Assembly: GCF_000315795.1 (NCBI RefSeq)
Contig: NZ_ANHY01000014.1
Location: 1-64,000, forward strand
Direction of reading: 5' to 3'
Origin: Caenispirillum salinarum AK4
GTDB lineage: Bacteria; Pseudomonadota; Alphaproteobacteria; Rhodospirillales; Rhodospirillaceae
DNA length: 64,000 bases
Shown here: positions 17,200-25,928 of the stretch, in pieces
How positions within the stretch are numbered: position 1 is the first letter of the stretch
Layout of the letters: every line of letters begins with the position of its first letter
Position numbers and translations under genes: made by a program
The notes under the pieces: generated by a model
The model's input: the letters and a program-made list of their open reading frames with translations, nothing else
Databases searched by the model: none
What the model was told of the DNA's origin: nothing

Positions 17200-17958
17200 A
17201 TGCGACGCACCGCCGCGCTGCTGACACTGCTGACCGTTCTTGCCCCCGCCCCAGCGGCCCTGGCAGAGCCCGCCGCCGAGAAGGCGGAAATGGAGGCCGT
17301 CGTCCGCGACCTCCTGCGCCGCGAGCCGGAACTGGTCGTGGAGGCGCTAACGCTGTTCCAGGCCAAGCAGAAGGCCGAGGCCGAGCTTGCCAAGCAGCGT
17401 GTCCTGACGGAGCGGGCCGACGAGATCTTCCGCAACCCGGACGATCCCATCACGGGCAACCCGGACGGTGACGTGACGGTGGTGGAGTTCTTCGACTACC
17501 AATGCCCGTACTGCAAACGGGTGGAGCCCATCGTTCAGGAGCTTCTGGAGGGTGACGGCAACATCCGCTATGTCTCCAAGGAGTTCCCGATCCTCGGCCC
17601 TGAGTCGGTGTTCGCCGCGCGGGCGGCCCTGGCCTCGCGGGAGCAGGACCTTTACCAGCCTTTCAGCGACCGGCTGATGGAGCACGGCGGCGATTTCACC
17701 GAGGAAGCGGTCATGAGCATCGCCCGCGAGGTGGGGCTCGACGTCGACCAACTACGCGGCGACATGGCCGCCCAAAGCGGGGAGATCGACCGCATCATCA
17801 GCCGCAACCGCGCACTGGCCCAGGACCTGGGCATCACCGGTACGCCGGCCTTCGTGATCGGTGAACGCCTGATCCCCGGCGCCGTCGACCTGGCGACGCT
17901 GGAGAAGGCCGTGGCGGACGTCCGCGAGAACAAGACCAAGAAAGGAGCCACCAATTGA
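17200..17958 (+). CDS. DsbA-family periplasmic thiol oxidoreductase (Com1/DsbA-like)
   Basis: The protein has 252 residues with a signal peptide (1-24, ending AALA) and a charged helical N-domain. The thioredoxin fold carries the active site FDYQCPYCKRV and the cis-Pro loop GITGTPAFVIG. CPYC suggests oxidase or isomerase activity on exported proteins. It shares NPDGDVTVVEFFDYQCPYC with the ScsC-like protein at 28966, so the two are paralogues. It lies 16 bases behind ccdA and overlaps the cytochrome gene. Confidence 0.9.
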   Translation: MRRTAALLTLLTVLAPAPAALAEPAAEKAEMEAVVRDLLRREPELVVEALTLFQAKQKAEAELAKQRVLTERADEIFRNPDDPITGNPDGDVTVVEFFDYQCPYCKRVEPIVQELLEGDGNIRYVSKEFPILGPESVFAARAALASREQDLYQPFSDRLMEHGGDFTEEAVMSIAREVGLDVDQLRGDMAAQSGEIDRIISRNRALAQDLGITGTPAFVIGERLIPGAVDLATLEKAVADVRENKTKKGATN

Positions 17959-18395
17959 TGCGCAAGCTGCTCGATAACCTGCCGGCGCTGGCCGTGACCC
18001 TGTTCCTTGCGGGCGGGATGGCGGTGATCGTCGGCAAGATGACGGGAGGCGGCGGGTCCGAAGCCGTCGCTGCGGTCGAGATGCCGTCCTCGCTCACCGC
18101 CGCCGCCGCGCGCGGACAGATGAGCTTCGATGAGAACTGCGCCGCCTGTCATGGGGCGAACGGCACCGGCACCGACCAAGGGCCGCCGCTGATCCACGAC
18201 ATCTACAACCCCGGCCACCACGCCGACGCGGCGTTCTTCCGGGCAGCCGCGCAGGGCGTGCCGCGCCATCACTGGTCGTTCGGCGACATGCCGCCGCAGC
18301 CGCAGGTGTCCGAGCGCGAGGTGAAGGACATCATCGCCTTCATCCGCGCGGTCCAGCAAGAGAACGGCATTACCTACAAGGCGCACCGGATGTAG
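17955..18395 (+). CDS. Membrane-anchored c-type cytochrome
   Basis: This 146-residue protein has an N-terminal helix (about 10-28) and a single haem-binding CAACH near residue 58. The Met ligand is probably in GDMPPQP near 115. The class I cytochrome fold is supported by GTGTDQGPPL and the C-terminal helix VKDIIAFIRAVQ. It overlaps the preceding stop by 4 bases and ends the ccm/dsb cluster. It could be the substrate that the cluster matures, or an electron acceptor for the sulfur genes downstream. Confidence 0.9.
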   Translation: MMRKLLDNLPALAVTLFLAGGMAVIVGKMTGGGGSEAVAAVEMPSSLTAAAARGQMSFDENCAACHGANGTGTDQGPPLIHDIYNPGHHADAAFFRAAAQGVPRHHWSFGDMPPQPQVSEREVKDIIAFIRAVQQENGITYKAHRM

Positions 18396-18599
18396 AGCGC
18401 GAGGCGCCGCCCGCAGTACAGGTAATGGCCTTTATTTGAGTGCAATGCTCATTCCTCAAGTCAGTTAACCTGAATGACCTCGGCCCAGCGCAAGGTCGTT
18501 GTGCTGAGCCGATTTCCTGTCCAGTAAGAGTTCTTCCTGGGCAGCAGACCGACGCACGGCTGGCGTGCTCTGTCGCCTGCCGCGCGCGCCGCTCTGCGG

Positions 18600-18794
18600 C
18601 TACCGGTCCCGCTTGTCCCGGTCCCGCGGTCCATACTTTCGATCAAAGTACATGTCGACCAGCAGCATGATCGCGCCCGTGGCCGCGCCGATGCCCAACG
18701 AAATCGCGAGCACGTTCAAGAGCGACCGGTCACGGAGGATGTAAGCGAAGATTGCGCAGTTGACTGCGAATAGTATCAATGAAGCGCGTATCAT
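18600..18794 (-). CDS. Small two-helix membrane protein, hypothetical (64 aa)
   Basis: Two hydrophobic segments (about 3-20 and 27-48) are followed by a strongly basic/acidic tail (FDRKYGPRDRDKRDR). I do not recognise a family. Its start overlaps the stop of the upstream gene by 4 bases (ATGA), which supports real translation. No clear terminator follows in the 200 bases to the cytochrome gene. Confidence 0.6.
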   Translation of the reverse strand: MIRASLILFAVNCAIFAYILRDRSLLNVLAISLGIGAATGAIMLLVDMYFDRKYGPRDRDKRDR

Positions 18795-19168
18795 TGCGGT
18801 GTCCCTGCCGGCCGGACGTTCTGCTTGTGGCCCTCCGCGAGCCTCAACAGGCGGTCAAGCTCTGTGATGAGCATCTCGCTCTTCTGCCGGCGTGCCGCCA
18901 CCATAACGGCCGCGAGCAGGTGGGCCTGGGCCGTCGCGACCTCCTGCTGATGTTCAAGCCGCAGGGACAGGCGCCGGCCGCGGCGCAGGTGTCCGGTATC
19001 CCGAAAATAGGTGTCGCGGGCTCGGGCAACCTCCTCCTTGCAGAATGGCGACGTGCCGAGGTCAAGGATGGCCTTGTCGACCACGTACAGCGCCGCGCTG
19101 TGGTCGGCCGCGATCTGCGCGGCGGCGAAATCGAGCGGCGAGAGTGCCGCGCTCTTGCGGTGTGTCAT
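18791..19168 (-). CDS. Hypothetical cytoplasmic helical protein (125 aa)
   Basis: The start at 19168 has AGGGA 9 bases upstream and is preferred over longer upstream readings. The protein is mostly helical and Ala/Leu/Arg-rich, with a patch RRGRRLSLRLEHQQEVATAQ. One Cys lies in SPFCKEE. No known domain is apparent. It is coupled to the 64-residue membrane protein behind it. Confidence 0.55.
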   Translation of the reverse strand: MTHRKSAALSPLDFAAAQIAADHSAALYVVDKAILDLGTSPFCKEEVARARDTYFRDTGHLRRGRRLSLRLEHQQEVATAQAHLLAAVMVAARRQKSEMLITELDRLLRLAEGHKQNVRPAGTPQ

Positions 19169-19293
19169 GATTCGATGTCCCTGAAAAACAGACGCGCGCG
19201 TGCGCCCGCCGCCGTGAAAGCGGCGACAGGGCACGGCACGGGTTCGATTGAATGGTGGTTGGAGAGGGGAACGGCGGCAGCTTGGCAGTGCCG

Positions 19294-19737
19294 TTAGATG
19301 ATGCGGACAGTCTCGCGCGCCGCCGCTGCAGTGATGATGAGCAGCGTGCCGCGTCCGCGTGACCGTCCTCGTCCGGCGTGAAGCGCCCAGCCGGCGGCGT
19401 CGAGGCTGCCAAACCACGGGAGGAGGGCGATGTCGAGCGGGCTGGTCGGGAACGTCTGTTCGTCATCCCACTCCTCGGGATCCGGCTCGTTGACCGGCAG
19501 GCTGCAGAACCGCCTGTAGTCCTTCCGGCACAAGGCGAGCAGGCCCTCAATGTCGGCGAGCAGGTCCCGGACATCGGGCGTGAGCAGGTGCGGCGTGCGG
19601 ACAGTGACGACGGTCCGCGTCGTCGCGTGGATCAGATAGTCGAGGTCCAACGTTCGGGCCGGGCAAAACTCGACTTGGGTTTCGTGGATGTTGTGGGCGG
19701 CGAAGATCGCTGCGGTGGTCATGAACTTGCGAGACAT
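19294..19737 (-). CDS. Hypothetical protein (147 aa)
   Basis: I do not recognise this protein. It has two Cys residues in the middle (LLALCRKDYRRFCSLP), an acidic stretch (NEPDPEEWDDEQ) and a basic Gly/Arg segment (GRGRSRGRG) near the end. There is no signal peptide. It reads the same way as the two small genes downstream and may be the first of their transcript. A large hairpin sequence lies 40 bases upstream. Confidence 0.5.
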   Translation of the reverse strand: MSRKFMTTAAIFAAHNIHETQVEFCPARTLDLDYLIHATTRTVVTVRTPHLLTPDVRDLLADIEGLLALCRKDYRRFCSLPVNEPDPEEWDDEQTFPTSPLDIALLPWFGSLDAAGWALHAGRGRSRGRGTLLIITAAAARETVRII

Positions 19738-19776
19738 TGGCTACTCCTTGTCCCGCGCCGGCTGTGAACCGAAGAG

Positions 19777-19831
19777 CCGCTGTGGGCCGGACCGGCGCGC
19801 ACGAAGTAGCGCCGCGTCCGGCCCACAGCGG
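19777..19831. repeat. Perfect 16-bp inverted repeat, 23-base loop
   Basis: The arms are 19777-19792 (CCGCTGTGGGCCGGAC) and its exact reverse complement at 19816-19831. It lies in the divergent gap between genes at 19737 and 20067. No T-run flanks it on either strand, so it does not look like a simple terminator. A recombination site, a regulatory hairpin or a repeat family are all possible. Confidence 0.7.
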
Positions 19832-20066
19832 GCTCGGTCACGCCTCGCCATCTCGATGACCATCAGCCGCTCCTGCCACCGGGATGGGTGCCTTAAGTGT
19901 CGTCCCCCGGGTCTTGATCCAATTCCCGCTGTCCCGCCGTGGCGTGAAGGCGGTATCGTTGCTCGATCTCCGCCGCTATCACGATCTTGAACATTTTTTA
20001 CGCCGTGCTCTTGAAGTGGCCGGAAATCAAGAGAACGTCTCCTGCATCGCAAGCCAGGAGACCGTA

Positions 20067-20915
20067 ATGAGCAAGTACGACGACAGGGAAACGTGGTTCG
20101 ACGACCTGAGGCGCGGCGTCGAGGGCAGGCCGGTGTCTGATCAGGGGCAAGAGGACATCCTGGTGCATCTCGGGATCGCCGGGGCCGCCGAGATCTGCTT
20201 CCGGATGGGCATGCCGTCTGACGTGGCCCGCCTTCTGTTTCAGCGGGGCTATGCCGGACCCCGAGAGACCCCGGACGAGATCGTGGAAGCGATCGACCTG
20301 GCGGCGGAAGGCGGCGACCTCTTCAAGGAGTACCGCGACGAGGCGGCCTACAATGTGCTGCAGGAGCACAACGTGAGGCTCGATGCGGTGGGGCGGCTCT
20401 ACAGTTCGCCGCACGATGTCGGGGACCTGGTGGCCGAGGGCGTGTCCTCCCTCTTTGAGCAGGATGTCCGGGACCTATGCCTGCGCCCCTGGTGCACCGC
20501 GCGCAAGACCTGGTGCCCGGACGAGACCGGCGAATGCGCCCGCGAAAGCAAGGCGGCCGACGAGCCCGGACCTGTATCCCGCCCGTCGCTCTACCGCGGC
20601 GATGACGGCCTTGCCGTGGCCGTACCGACGGATGCCGACCCTCAATGGGAGCCGATCCGGACGGTCGATGAGCTTCTCGATGTCGAGCACGGCATCCATC
20701 AGCTGCACTGCTTCCAGACTGAGGGCGAGGCCGATGCCTTCTGTGCCGGCATCGACCTGTTCGACCGCCTCGACATCGTCTGCCTGGGCTGCCCCGGGCA
20801 GCAGGGTCTGCAGGATGTCCCGGATGCACACTGGGTCCTGGTGATCTGGACGGACGACGACCCCGACGATGCGGACACCCTCGAAGCCTTCGTTGAAGTC
20901 ATTGATCACCGGTGA
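20067..20915 (+). CDS. Hypothetical acidic protein (282 aa)
   Basis: The start at 20067 is chosen because AGGAG lies 6 bases before it; the frame is open further upstream without a good site. The protein is acidic (many Asp/Glu). A Cys cluster in the middle, CLRPWCTARKTWCPDETGEC, could hold a metal. The C-terminal part alternates strands and helices (HWVLVIWTDDDPDD). No family is recognised. It belongs to the island of unknown genes beside the recombinases. Confidence 0.6.
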   Translation: MSKYDDRETWFDDLRRGVEGRPVSDQGQEDILVHLGIAGAAEICFRMGMPSDVARLLFQRGYAGPRETPDEIVEAIDLAAEGGDLFKEYRDEAAYNVLQEHNVRLDAVGRLYSSPHDVGDLVAEGVSSLFEQDVRDLCLRPWCTARKTWCPDETGECARESKAADEPGPVSRPSLYRGDDGLAVAVPTDADPQWEPIRTVDELLDVEHGIHQLHCFQTEGEADAFCAGIDLFDRLDIVCLGCPGQQGLQDVPDAHWVLVIWTDDDPDDADTLEAFVEVIDHR

Positions 20916-21014
20916 CGGCACGGTGCCCGCCGCTGTGGCGGGCGGTCGTGGTGGCGCTCAGCGGCCCCAAGAACGGGCTCCGCGTCCGTTCTGTCCTACT
21001 GAAAGGATGAGATA

Positions 21015-21479
21015 ATGAAGAGAAAGCGGTACGGCCTGAACGAAGACCTGTCGTATGCCGAAGACTTCAACGTCATGCTGTCGACCACCGGGCCCACGGC
21101 GAACGGGGATCTCGGGTTTTTCGGGACGATGGCCCGCGCCGTGGATCCCTACGATGCATGGCAGCGGGCGACGGCTGCGGTCGGCGTGGCCACCCGCGGC
21201 ACCAAGGAGGGAGTCGAGCTCTTTCTCGATAGTAAGCAAGGTCGGCACTTCGCCGACGACGTGCTGAACGAACTGGCGGCTGGTTTGGGGAGCGTCTCGC
21301 TGCAGGAGGCTATTGACCGGACCATCGACACTTGGAAGTCTCGCCCGATCGGCTCCTGGATTGAGAAGAGAGAAGGGATCCCCCGAGAGCTTCCGTACCT
21401 GACAGGTTTCGTCGCCTTCTACGATATCGAGATCGAGAACCTCAATGATCCCAGTCTGGTGAAAGGCCGAGACTTCTGA
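21015..21479 (+). CDS. Hypothetical protein (154 aa)
   Basis: No known domain was identified. The protein looks soluble and alpha-helical, with SLQEAIDRTIDTWKSRPIGSWIEKREGIP near the middle. There is no signal peptide. An AAAGGATG site precedes the start. It reads the same way as the gene at 20067, 100 bases away, and may be co-transcribed. Confidence 0.55.
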   Translation: MKRKRYGLNEDLSYAEDFNVMLSTTGPTANGDLGFFGTMARAVDPYDAWQRATAAVGVATRGTKEGVELFLDSKQGRHFADDVLNELAAGLGSVSLQEAIDRTIDTWKSRPIGSWIEKREGIPRELPYLTGFVAFYDIEIENLNDPSLVKGRDF

Positions 21480-21655
21480 CCAATCGCTGACGAAGGCGGC
21501 GAACTGGACAGCGGCGAGGACGTTTCGGGCCATGCGAACGTATCTGGCGGCGATGCGGTCACGGTAGGAGAAGGATGAGGAATGGCGGTGGCCGCCCTCA
21601 TGCGGCGGCCGTTTCTGCCGGTGCCGAAAAATCGCCACGTCCCTACAGAGAGATG

Positions 21656-21684
21656 GGGAACTTTTGCGTACAAACGTAGTTCCC
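21656..21684. promoter_or_regulatory. Palindrome GGGAACT-N15-AGTTCCC upstream of NepR-like gene
   Basis: Seven-base arms flank a spacer that itself contains TTTG-CGTA-CAAA. It ends 30 bases before the NepR-like start. It might be an operator. The GGAAC at its left edge also resembles the -35 element of EcfG-type general-stress promoters, but no CGTT lies at the usual 16-17 base distance, so that reading is weak. Confidence 0.35.
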
Positions 21685-21713
21685 TACTCAGGCTTCCATG
21701 AGAAGAGGCTGTT

Positions 21714-21923
21714 ATGTTCGGGAACGAAGTCGGAGACTGGCTGAAGGATGGGCAGGACCGTCACCCTCAAGATCCTGAGGATGGCGACACCGCTCAAACT
21801 GAGGCTGATGAACTGGTGGCCGCCAAACTGCGGGATCTTGGGGCCGAGATACTCAAAGAGCCAGTCCCGGACCGTCTGCTGGAGGCGCTGACGGCTGGCG
21901 GCTACCGACCAACGACCGGCTGA
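21714..21923 (+). CDS. NepR-like anti-sigma factor
   Basis: This 69-residue protein has an acidic, disordered N-terminus. It is followed by LVAAKLRDLGAEILKEPVPDRLLEAL, which matches the core of NepR, where a first helix is followed by EPVPDRFxxLL. NepR holds the general-stress sigma factor EcfG and is released by phosphorylated PhyR. The normal second-helix end (LLDQLD) is replaced by LTAGGYRPTTG, so affinity may differ. Its 3' end overlaps by 22 bases the convergent gene for a PhyR-like domain. Confidence 0.6.
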   Translation: MFGNEVGDWLKDGQDRHPQDPEDGDTAQTEADELVAAKLRDLGAEILKEPVPDRLLEALTAGGYRPTTG

Positions 21924-22300
21924 GCTCCGAGCAGGTGGCGGGCAGCAGCCAGTTCGCGCTCAGCATCGCGTCTGGTCAGTCCCACGATCTCTGCTGCGTC
22001 CGCGACCGTCAGCCTGTCCAATGACACAAGAAGCAGCAATTTCCGCTGGATGCGCGTCAGTCTGAAAAGCCCTGCGTCAAACAGCTTTGGATCAGCGTCC
22101 GCGTGCGGCCCTTCGTAATACTCTATGCAGCAGTGGAGAATGTGGTGCAGGCGACGCCTGTCAGGCTCCGCTTCCTCCGCCTGAAATTGCTGGATGGTCA
22201 GCAGAACGGCGTCATCGGCTTTTGTCTTCTCGCCGATGAAAAGGTACGCGTGTCGTCGCAGCGTAGGCAGTTCTGCCCGTAGCCAATCCCTCACACTCAT
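21902..22300 (-). CDS. PhyR-type sigma-like domain protein without receiver
   Basis: The protein has 132 residues. The N-terminal part (VRDWLRAELPTLRRHAYLFIGEKTKADDAV) resembles sigma region 2 of ECF or PhyR proteins. The C-terminal part (LTRIQRKLLLLVSLDRLTVADAAEIVGL) resembles region 4. It is shorter than true EcfG sigma factors, and the response-regulator receiver that normally follows in PhyR is absent. It could bind the NepR-like protein encoded opposite, acting as an unregulated partner switch or decoy. It could also be a small divergent sigma factor. Confidence 0.55.
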   Translation of the reverse strand: MSVRDWLRAELPTLRRHAYLFIGEKTKADDAVLLTIQQFQAEEAEPDRRRLHHILHCCIEYYEGPHADADPKLFDAGLFRLTRIQRKLLLLVSLDRLTVADAAEIVGLTRRDAERELAAARHLLGAQPVVGR

Positions 22301-22545
22301 GATCTTATTCCCGCCCCATAGGCCCTACGATCATCAGGCATGGTCGGATGATAGCAACTTGCGACGAGTCATCACAGGAAGAAGGGGGCGAATAAGGAGT
22401 ATGTCGTGCGACCAGTACTCCAGAGTTTCCTGAGCGTAATTATGTAAGACATAGTACAGGGCAAAACTAATACGATCCGGTGCCAACCGGCACTTCTGGT
22501 CAAGGTTGCAGGCGGCTCGCGGGCGCGGATTGGCACCAGAGTGCC

Positions 22546-23940
22546 TCACCGGCCCTTCCCGCGGCCATGTCCCGGCGGTCGTGCGGCACGGCGGTGTGGG
22601 GCCAGGATGTCGCCCAGGGTCCGCGCCGCGGCGGCGGACACGCCGTGCTGGTAGTACGTGCTCGTCGTTCTTGGATCGCTGTGCCCGAGCACCTGAGGAG
22701 CCAGCTTGGTGGCCTCGGAACTCGTCATCATCGCGGTCGTCGCGAGGCAGTCGCGGAACAAATGCGGCGACAGAGTCCGGCCGATCTCGCGCTGCGTGAC
22801 ATCGCGGACCCGTTGCGAAATCCCGCGCGGGGTCATTGTCCGGCCGTCGCGGCCGATCCACACGTCGGCGTGGCCACCGTCGCCGGCGAGGACCGGCTGG
22901 TAGTCCGCCCGGTAGCGCCGCAGGGCCTTGACGAGTTCCGGTGCAAGCGGGGCCGTGTAGCCCTTGGTCTTCGTGCGCGCGAGCGTGATCATCGCCCCGT
23001 GGTCCGTGATGACGACGCTGTCGTCGAACCGCAGCGACGCCAGGTTGCTCAGCCGGATCGGCCGGCGCGCCAGCAGCGCGATCATCAGGCCGTCGCGGAA
23101 CAGGATCGCCGCAGCGGTCGTGCGCGGCAGGCGTTCCGCGCGCCGCATCAGCCGCCGGCCGAGGCCATACAGCTCTTCGCTGTCGACGATCCGGCCATTC
23201 TTCCGCCGGCTCGTCCGGTCAAGCTTGTAGCGCCGCGCAAGCTTGTGCAGCCATTGCCAGTCAGCCTCTGGCTGCCAGATCACTGACATCCACACCGCAA
23301 GCTCTTCGATGTACATGCCGATCGTCTGCGGCGAGAGACCCTCCGCGTCGAGGCCCTCGACGTACTCCCGGACCGTGCCTCGCTCGACGATGAAGGGGGC
23401 GTCGCCGCGCCAGGCGAGGTAGCGCCCGAGGCCCCGCTCGACACGCCGCCAGAACGCCTCGCTCCACAGCTCTTGCGGCCCGTCGGCGAGCGACCCGAGA
23501 AGCGGATGGCGCGCTTGCGTCCAGGCCGACTTGACAGTGTCCGGCCAATCCTTAAGCGGCATCGTTTTGCGCGTTCGTGGCGCGCGCGGCGTGCCCGCCC
23601 GCGGGCGGCGGGGCGGCTGCAGGGACGCGATCATCGTCCGCAATCCGGACCACTCGTGATGGGGCCACACGAGGGGTGCGCCGTACGCGACCAACTGGCA
23701 GTAGCTCGCGGCGGACGCCGGAGCGAGATCCTGACACAGTCGGCTGTAGAAGAGCGCGAGGCCGGCTTCGGTCGGCGCGTGATCGCACCAGTGAAGCCAA
23801 AGCCCAATGGCGCGCCGGACGCGGAGCTGATAGCGCCGCGTCCACCCCATCGCGCCGACGCGCCGATGCCAATGCGTGCGCAGGTCTTCCGGCCAGTCAT
23901 CGAACTGGCGCGTCGGCAGGGTCGTCTTCTTCTGTGACAT
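22546..23940 (-). CDS. Tyrosine recombinase/integrase A
   Basis: This is a 464-residue site-specific recombinase. The catalytic C-domain shows the first Arg in ARRPIRLSNLASL and Lys in ARTKTKGY. HLFRDCLAT gives the His-x-x-Arg box, and LGHSDPRTTSTYY gives the His and the nucleophilic Tyr. The N-terminal 200 residues are a core-binding region. It starts one base after the stop of recombinase B (TGA-C-ATG), so the two are translated together. It is the last gene of the module. Confidence 0.9.
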   Translation of the reverse strand: MSQKKTTLPTRQFDDWPEDLRTHWHRRVGAMGWTRRYQLRVRRAIGLWLHWCDHAPTEAGLALFYSRLCQDLAPASAASYCQLVAYGAPLVWPHHEWSGLRTMIASLQPPRRPRAGTPRAPRTRKTMPLKDWPDTVKSAWTQARHPLLGSLADGPQELWSEAFWRRVERGLGRYLAWRGDAPFIVERGTVREYVEGLDAEGLSPQTIGMYIEELAVWMSVIWQPEADWQWLHKLARRYKLDRTSRRKNGRIVDSEELYGLGRRLMRRAERLPRTTAAAILFRDGLMIALLARRPIRLSNLASLRFDDSVVITDHGAMITLARTKTKGYTAPLAPELVKALRRYRADYQPVLAGDGGHADVWIGRDGRTMTPRGISQRVRDVTQREIGRTLSPHLFRDCLATTAMMTSSEATKLAPQVLGHSDPRTTSTYYQHGVSAAAARTLGDILAPHRRAARPPGHGRGKGR

Positions 23941-23941
23941 G

Positions 23942-25699
23942 TCACCTTCCTTTCTTGGGCCGGCGCGCCGAGATCGCCGCGTCGAGCTTGGCGGCGGCCG
24001 TGGCGGACTGGAATTCGACGTAGCGCAGCAGGGCGCGGCTGTCGCGGACCTGCCCGAGAAGCGCCGTCACGTCTTCCGCGTTGCCGCCGCTCCGGACGAT
24101 GAGCGCGGCGCATATGTGGCGGAACAAATGCAGGTTGACGGAGAGGCCGGTCTCCCGCGCGATCGTCACCGTCACGAGGCGCGACAGGTCGTTCGGGTCT
24201 TTGGGCCGCAGGCCCGTCGCGGCCGGGAACAGGTACGGGTTTCCCGGCGTGTCGCACAAGACAGGCCAATAATCCCGGCGGTACAGCCGCAGAATGGTCA
24301 TCCAGTCCGCCGGGATCGCTGCCGCGACACCACGCTTCGTCTTCACCTCCTCGCAGTCAAAGTGCAAGAAACCCTCGCAGTTTCGGCGGCCGACTGGCCA
24401 GTCGATGTGCCGGTCGATCTCGATCGTGGCGAGGTTCGACCGCCGCACGGGCAGGGTCAGCAGCAGCGCCACCGCGGCTGCGACCTGGACCCGGCACGCG
24501 ACGGTGCGCGTGATCCGCCCGTGCCGACGGCGCTCGGCTTCGGCGTGTTCGACCAGGGCCGACGGCAACTGGGCAAGCCGGCGCACGACGCGGTCGTCGA
24601 GAAACGGCGCGAGACGCTGGCGGTTCTTGGGTGTCATCAGGTTGTCGAGACCGCCGATCTTGACCAGCCGCCGCTTCAGCGTCGCCCAGCGGCGCGCCTC
24701 TCGATCGGTCATGAGACCTTGGCGCGCGGCGACGTTGCGCAGCGCCTTGACGATCGTGAGCGCGTACTCCGTGGGAGCGTTGCCGCTGCGCGTCAAGGCG
24801 GCTTCGAAGGTTGCGGCGGCGGCTTCGGGGGTCGCAACTTGGTCGACGGACAGAAGGTCGTGCCGGGACACCATGCCCGCGTCGATCACCGCGGTCGCGG
24901 CGAGCAGGATGATGTCGCGGCGCGTCCTCATCGTGCGTGGGGCGAGCGGCGGGAACCGCTCGTCGGTGTCGTCGTCGTCAAGCCAGCGGTTGAGATGGCT
25001 GCCGGCTGCCGTCTGGTCCGGCGCGCTGTTGCGCACGATGAACGCTTGCACCGAGTGCTGAAACGCCTCCGTGAAGAACGTCAGCGGCCGCGTCACCGGC
25101 GTGCGGCGTGTCTCACGCTGAACCACGCGGACAGGCCATCCGAGCGTCCGGGCGGCGTGGTTCCACGCGTCCATCGCGCGGCGGACAGCGCGGTCCGGGT
25201 CGCGCGCGAGGGTCACCGTCTGGACGCGCCGCCAATCCGACCACTGATCGAAGGTGTCTTTCGTCACTTGGCGCGGCGCGACATTGTTGTCGGCGCACCA
25301 CCGGATGAACGAATTGAGCATGCCCTTCACCCACGCCTTTTCGGTGGGGATCTCGGCATACAGGCTCAGCCACGGCTGCGGCAGATCCGTTTCCGGGCGC
25401 AGGCGTGTCACGTCGTGGACGCCGCGGACCGCTTCGAGACCGCGACGAAGACTTGAGAGAATGTTTTGGAACCGGCGCTTCGAAACGCCCAGCTGCGCGT
25501 GGTGCAACTGCCGCAAGTGTTCCTGCAGAGCGTAAATGCTCGCCGGGATTTCCGCCGGCTCGCGATCCAGCCAGCCCGCCACGATGCGGATGTCGCGCAC
25601 GATCTCGACGCGGCGTTTCGCGCTGTGCTTCAACTCCGCGCGGGTCTCGACCGCGTGAATCGCATCCGCGAGCGTGAATTGTGTTGCTACATAAGTCAT
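23942..25699 (-). CDS. Tyrosine recombinase/integrase B
   Basis: This 585-residue protein has a long N-terminal DNA-binding part. The C-terminal catalytic region has Arg in LPVRRSNLATIE, Lys in VKTKRGV, the HLFRH box, and the probable nucleophile in LLRYVEFQ. The usual GH before the Tyr is replaced by LLGQV, so one catalytic His is a Gln. GGAGG precedes the start. Tandem recombinases of this layout act together on island ends. Confidence 0.88.
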   Translation of the reverse strand: MTYVATQFTLADAIHAVETRAELKHSAKRRVEIVRDIRIVAGWLDREPAEIPASIYALQEHLRQLHHAQLGVSKRRFQNILSSLRRGLEAVRGVHDVTRLRPETDLPQPWLSLYAEIPTEKAWVKGMLNSFIRWCADNNVAPRQVTKDTFDQWSDWRRVQTVTLARDPDRAVRRAMDAWNHAARTLGWPVRVVQRETRRTPVTRPLTFFTEAFQHSVQAFIVRNSAPDQTAAGSHLNRWLDDDDTDERFPPLAPRTMRTRRDIILLAATAVIDAGMVSRHDLLSVDQVATPEAAAATFEAALTRSGNAPTEYALTIVKALRNVAARQGLMTDREARRWATLKRRLVKIGGLDNLMTPKNRQRLAPFLDDRVVRRLAQLPSALVEHAEAERRRHGRITRTVACRVQVAAAVALLLTLPVRRSNLATIEIDRHIDWPVGRRNCEGFLHFDCEEVKTKRGVAAAIPADWMTILRLYRRDYWPVLCDTPGNPYLFPAATGLRPKDPNDLSRLVTVTIARETGLSVNLHLFRHICAALIVRSGGNAEDVTALLGQVRDSRALLRYVEFQSATAAAKLDAAISARRPKKGR

Positions 25700-25928
25700 C
25701 GGCTTCCTCCGTTACGTCCGTTTGCGGCGCGCGCACCAGAGGAGCGCGCCGCAAGCGGCGGGACGGAGAAGCCGGGAAACGCACGGCAGGGGGCGGAAAT
25801 GACGGAAAGGAGCGGAAAACTGTGAAGCCTGTGCGCATTCACCCCGTGCGGATGCATCGGGCCATTCTTCACAGTGGCGGCTAGATCGTTGATCGGACTC
25901 TCGGATTTGCGGAAGCCGGAAAACACCA

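Noticed and set aside
21656-21684. EcfG-type promoter (GGAAC ... CGTT) before the NepR-like gene
   Set aside because: The second element is not found at the 16-17 base spacing. The sequence is better described as a palindrome.
22301-22545. tRNA or attachment site next to the recombinases
   Set aside because: No cloverleaf and no direct repeat could be recognised by eye here or between 25.7 and 26.3 kb.
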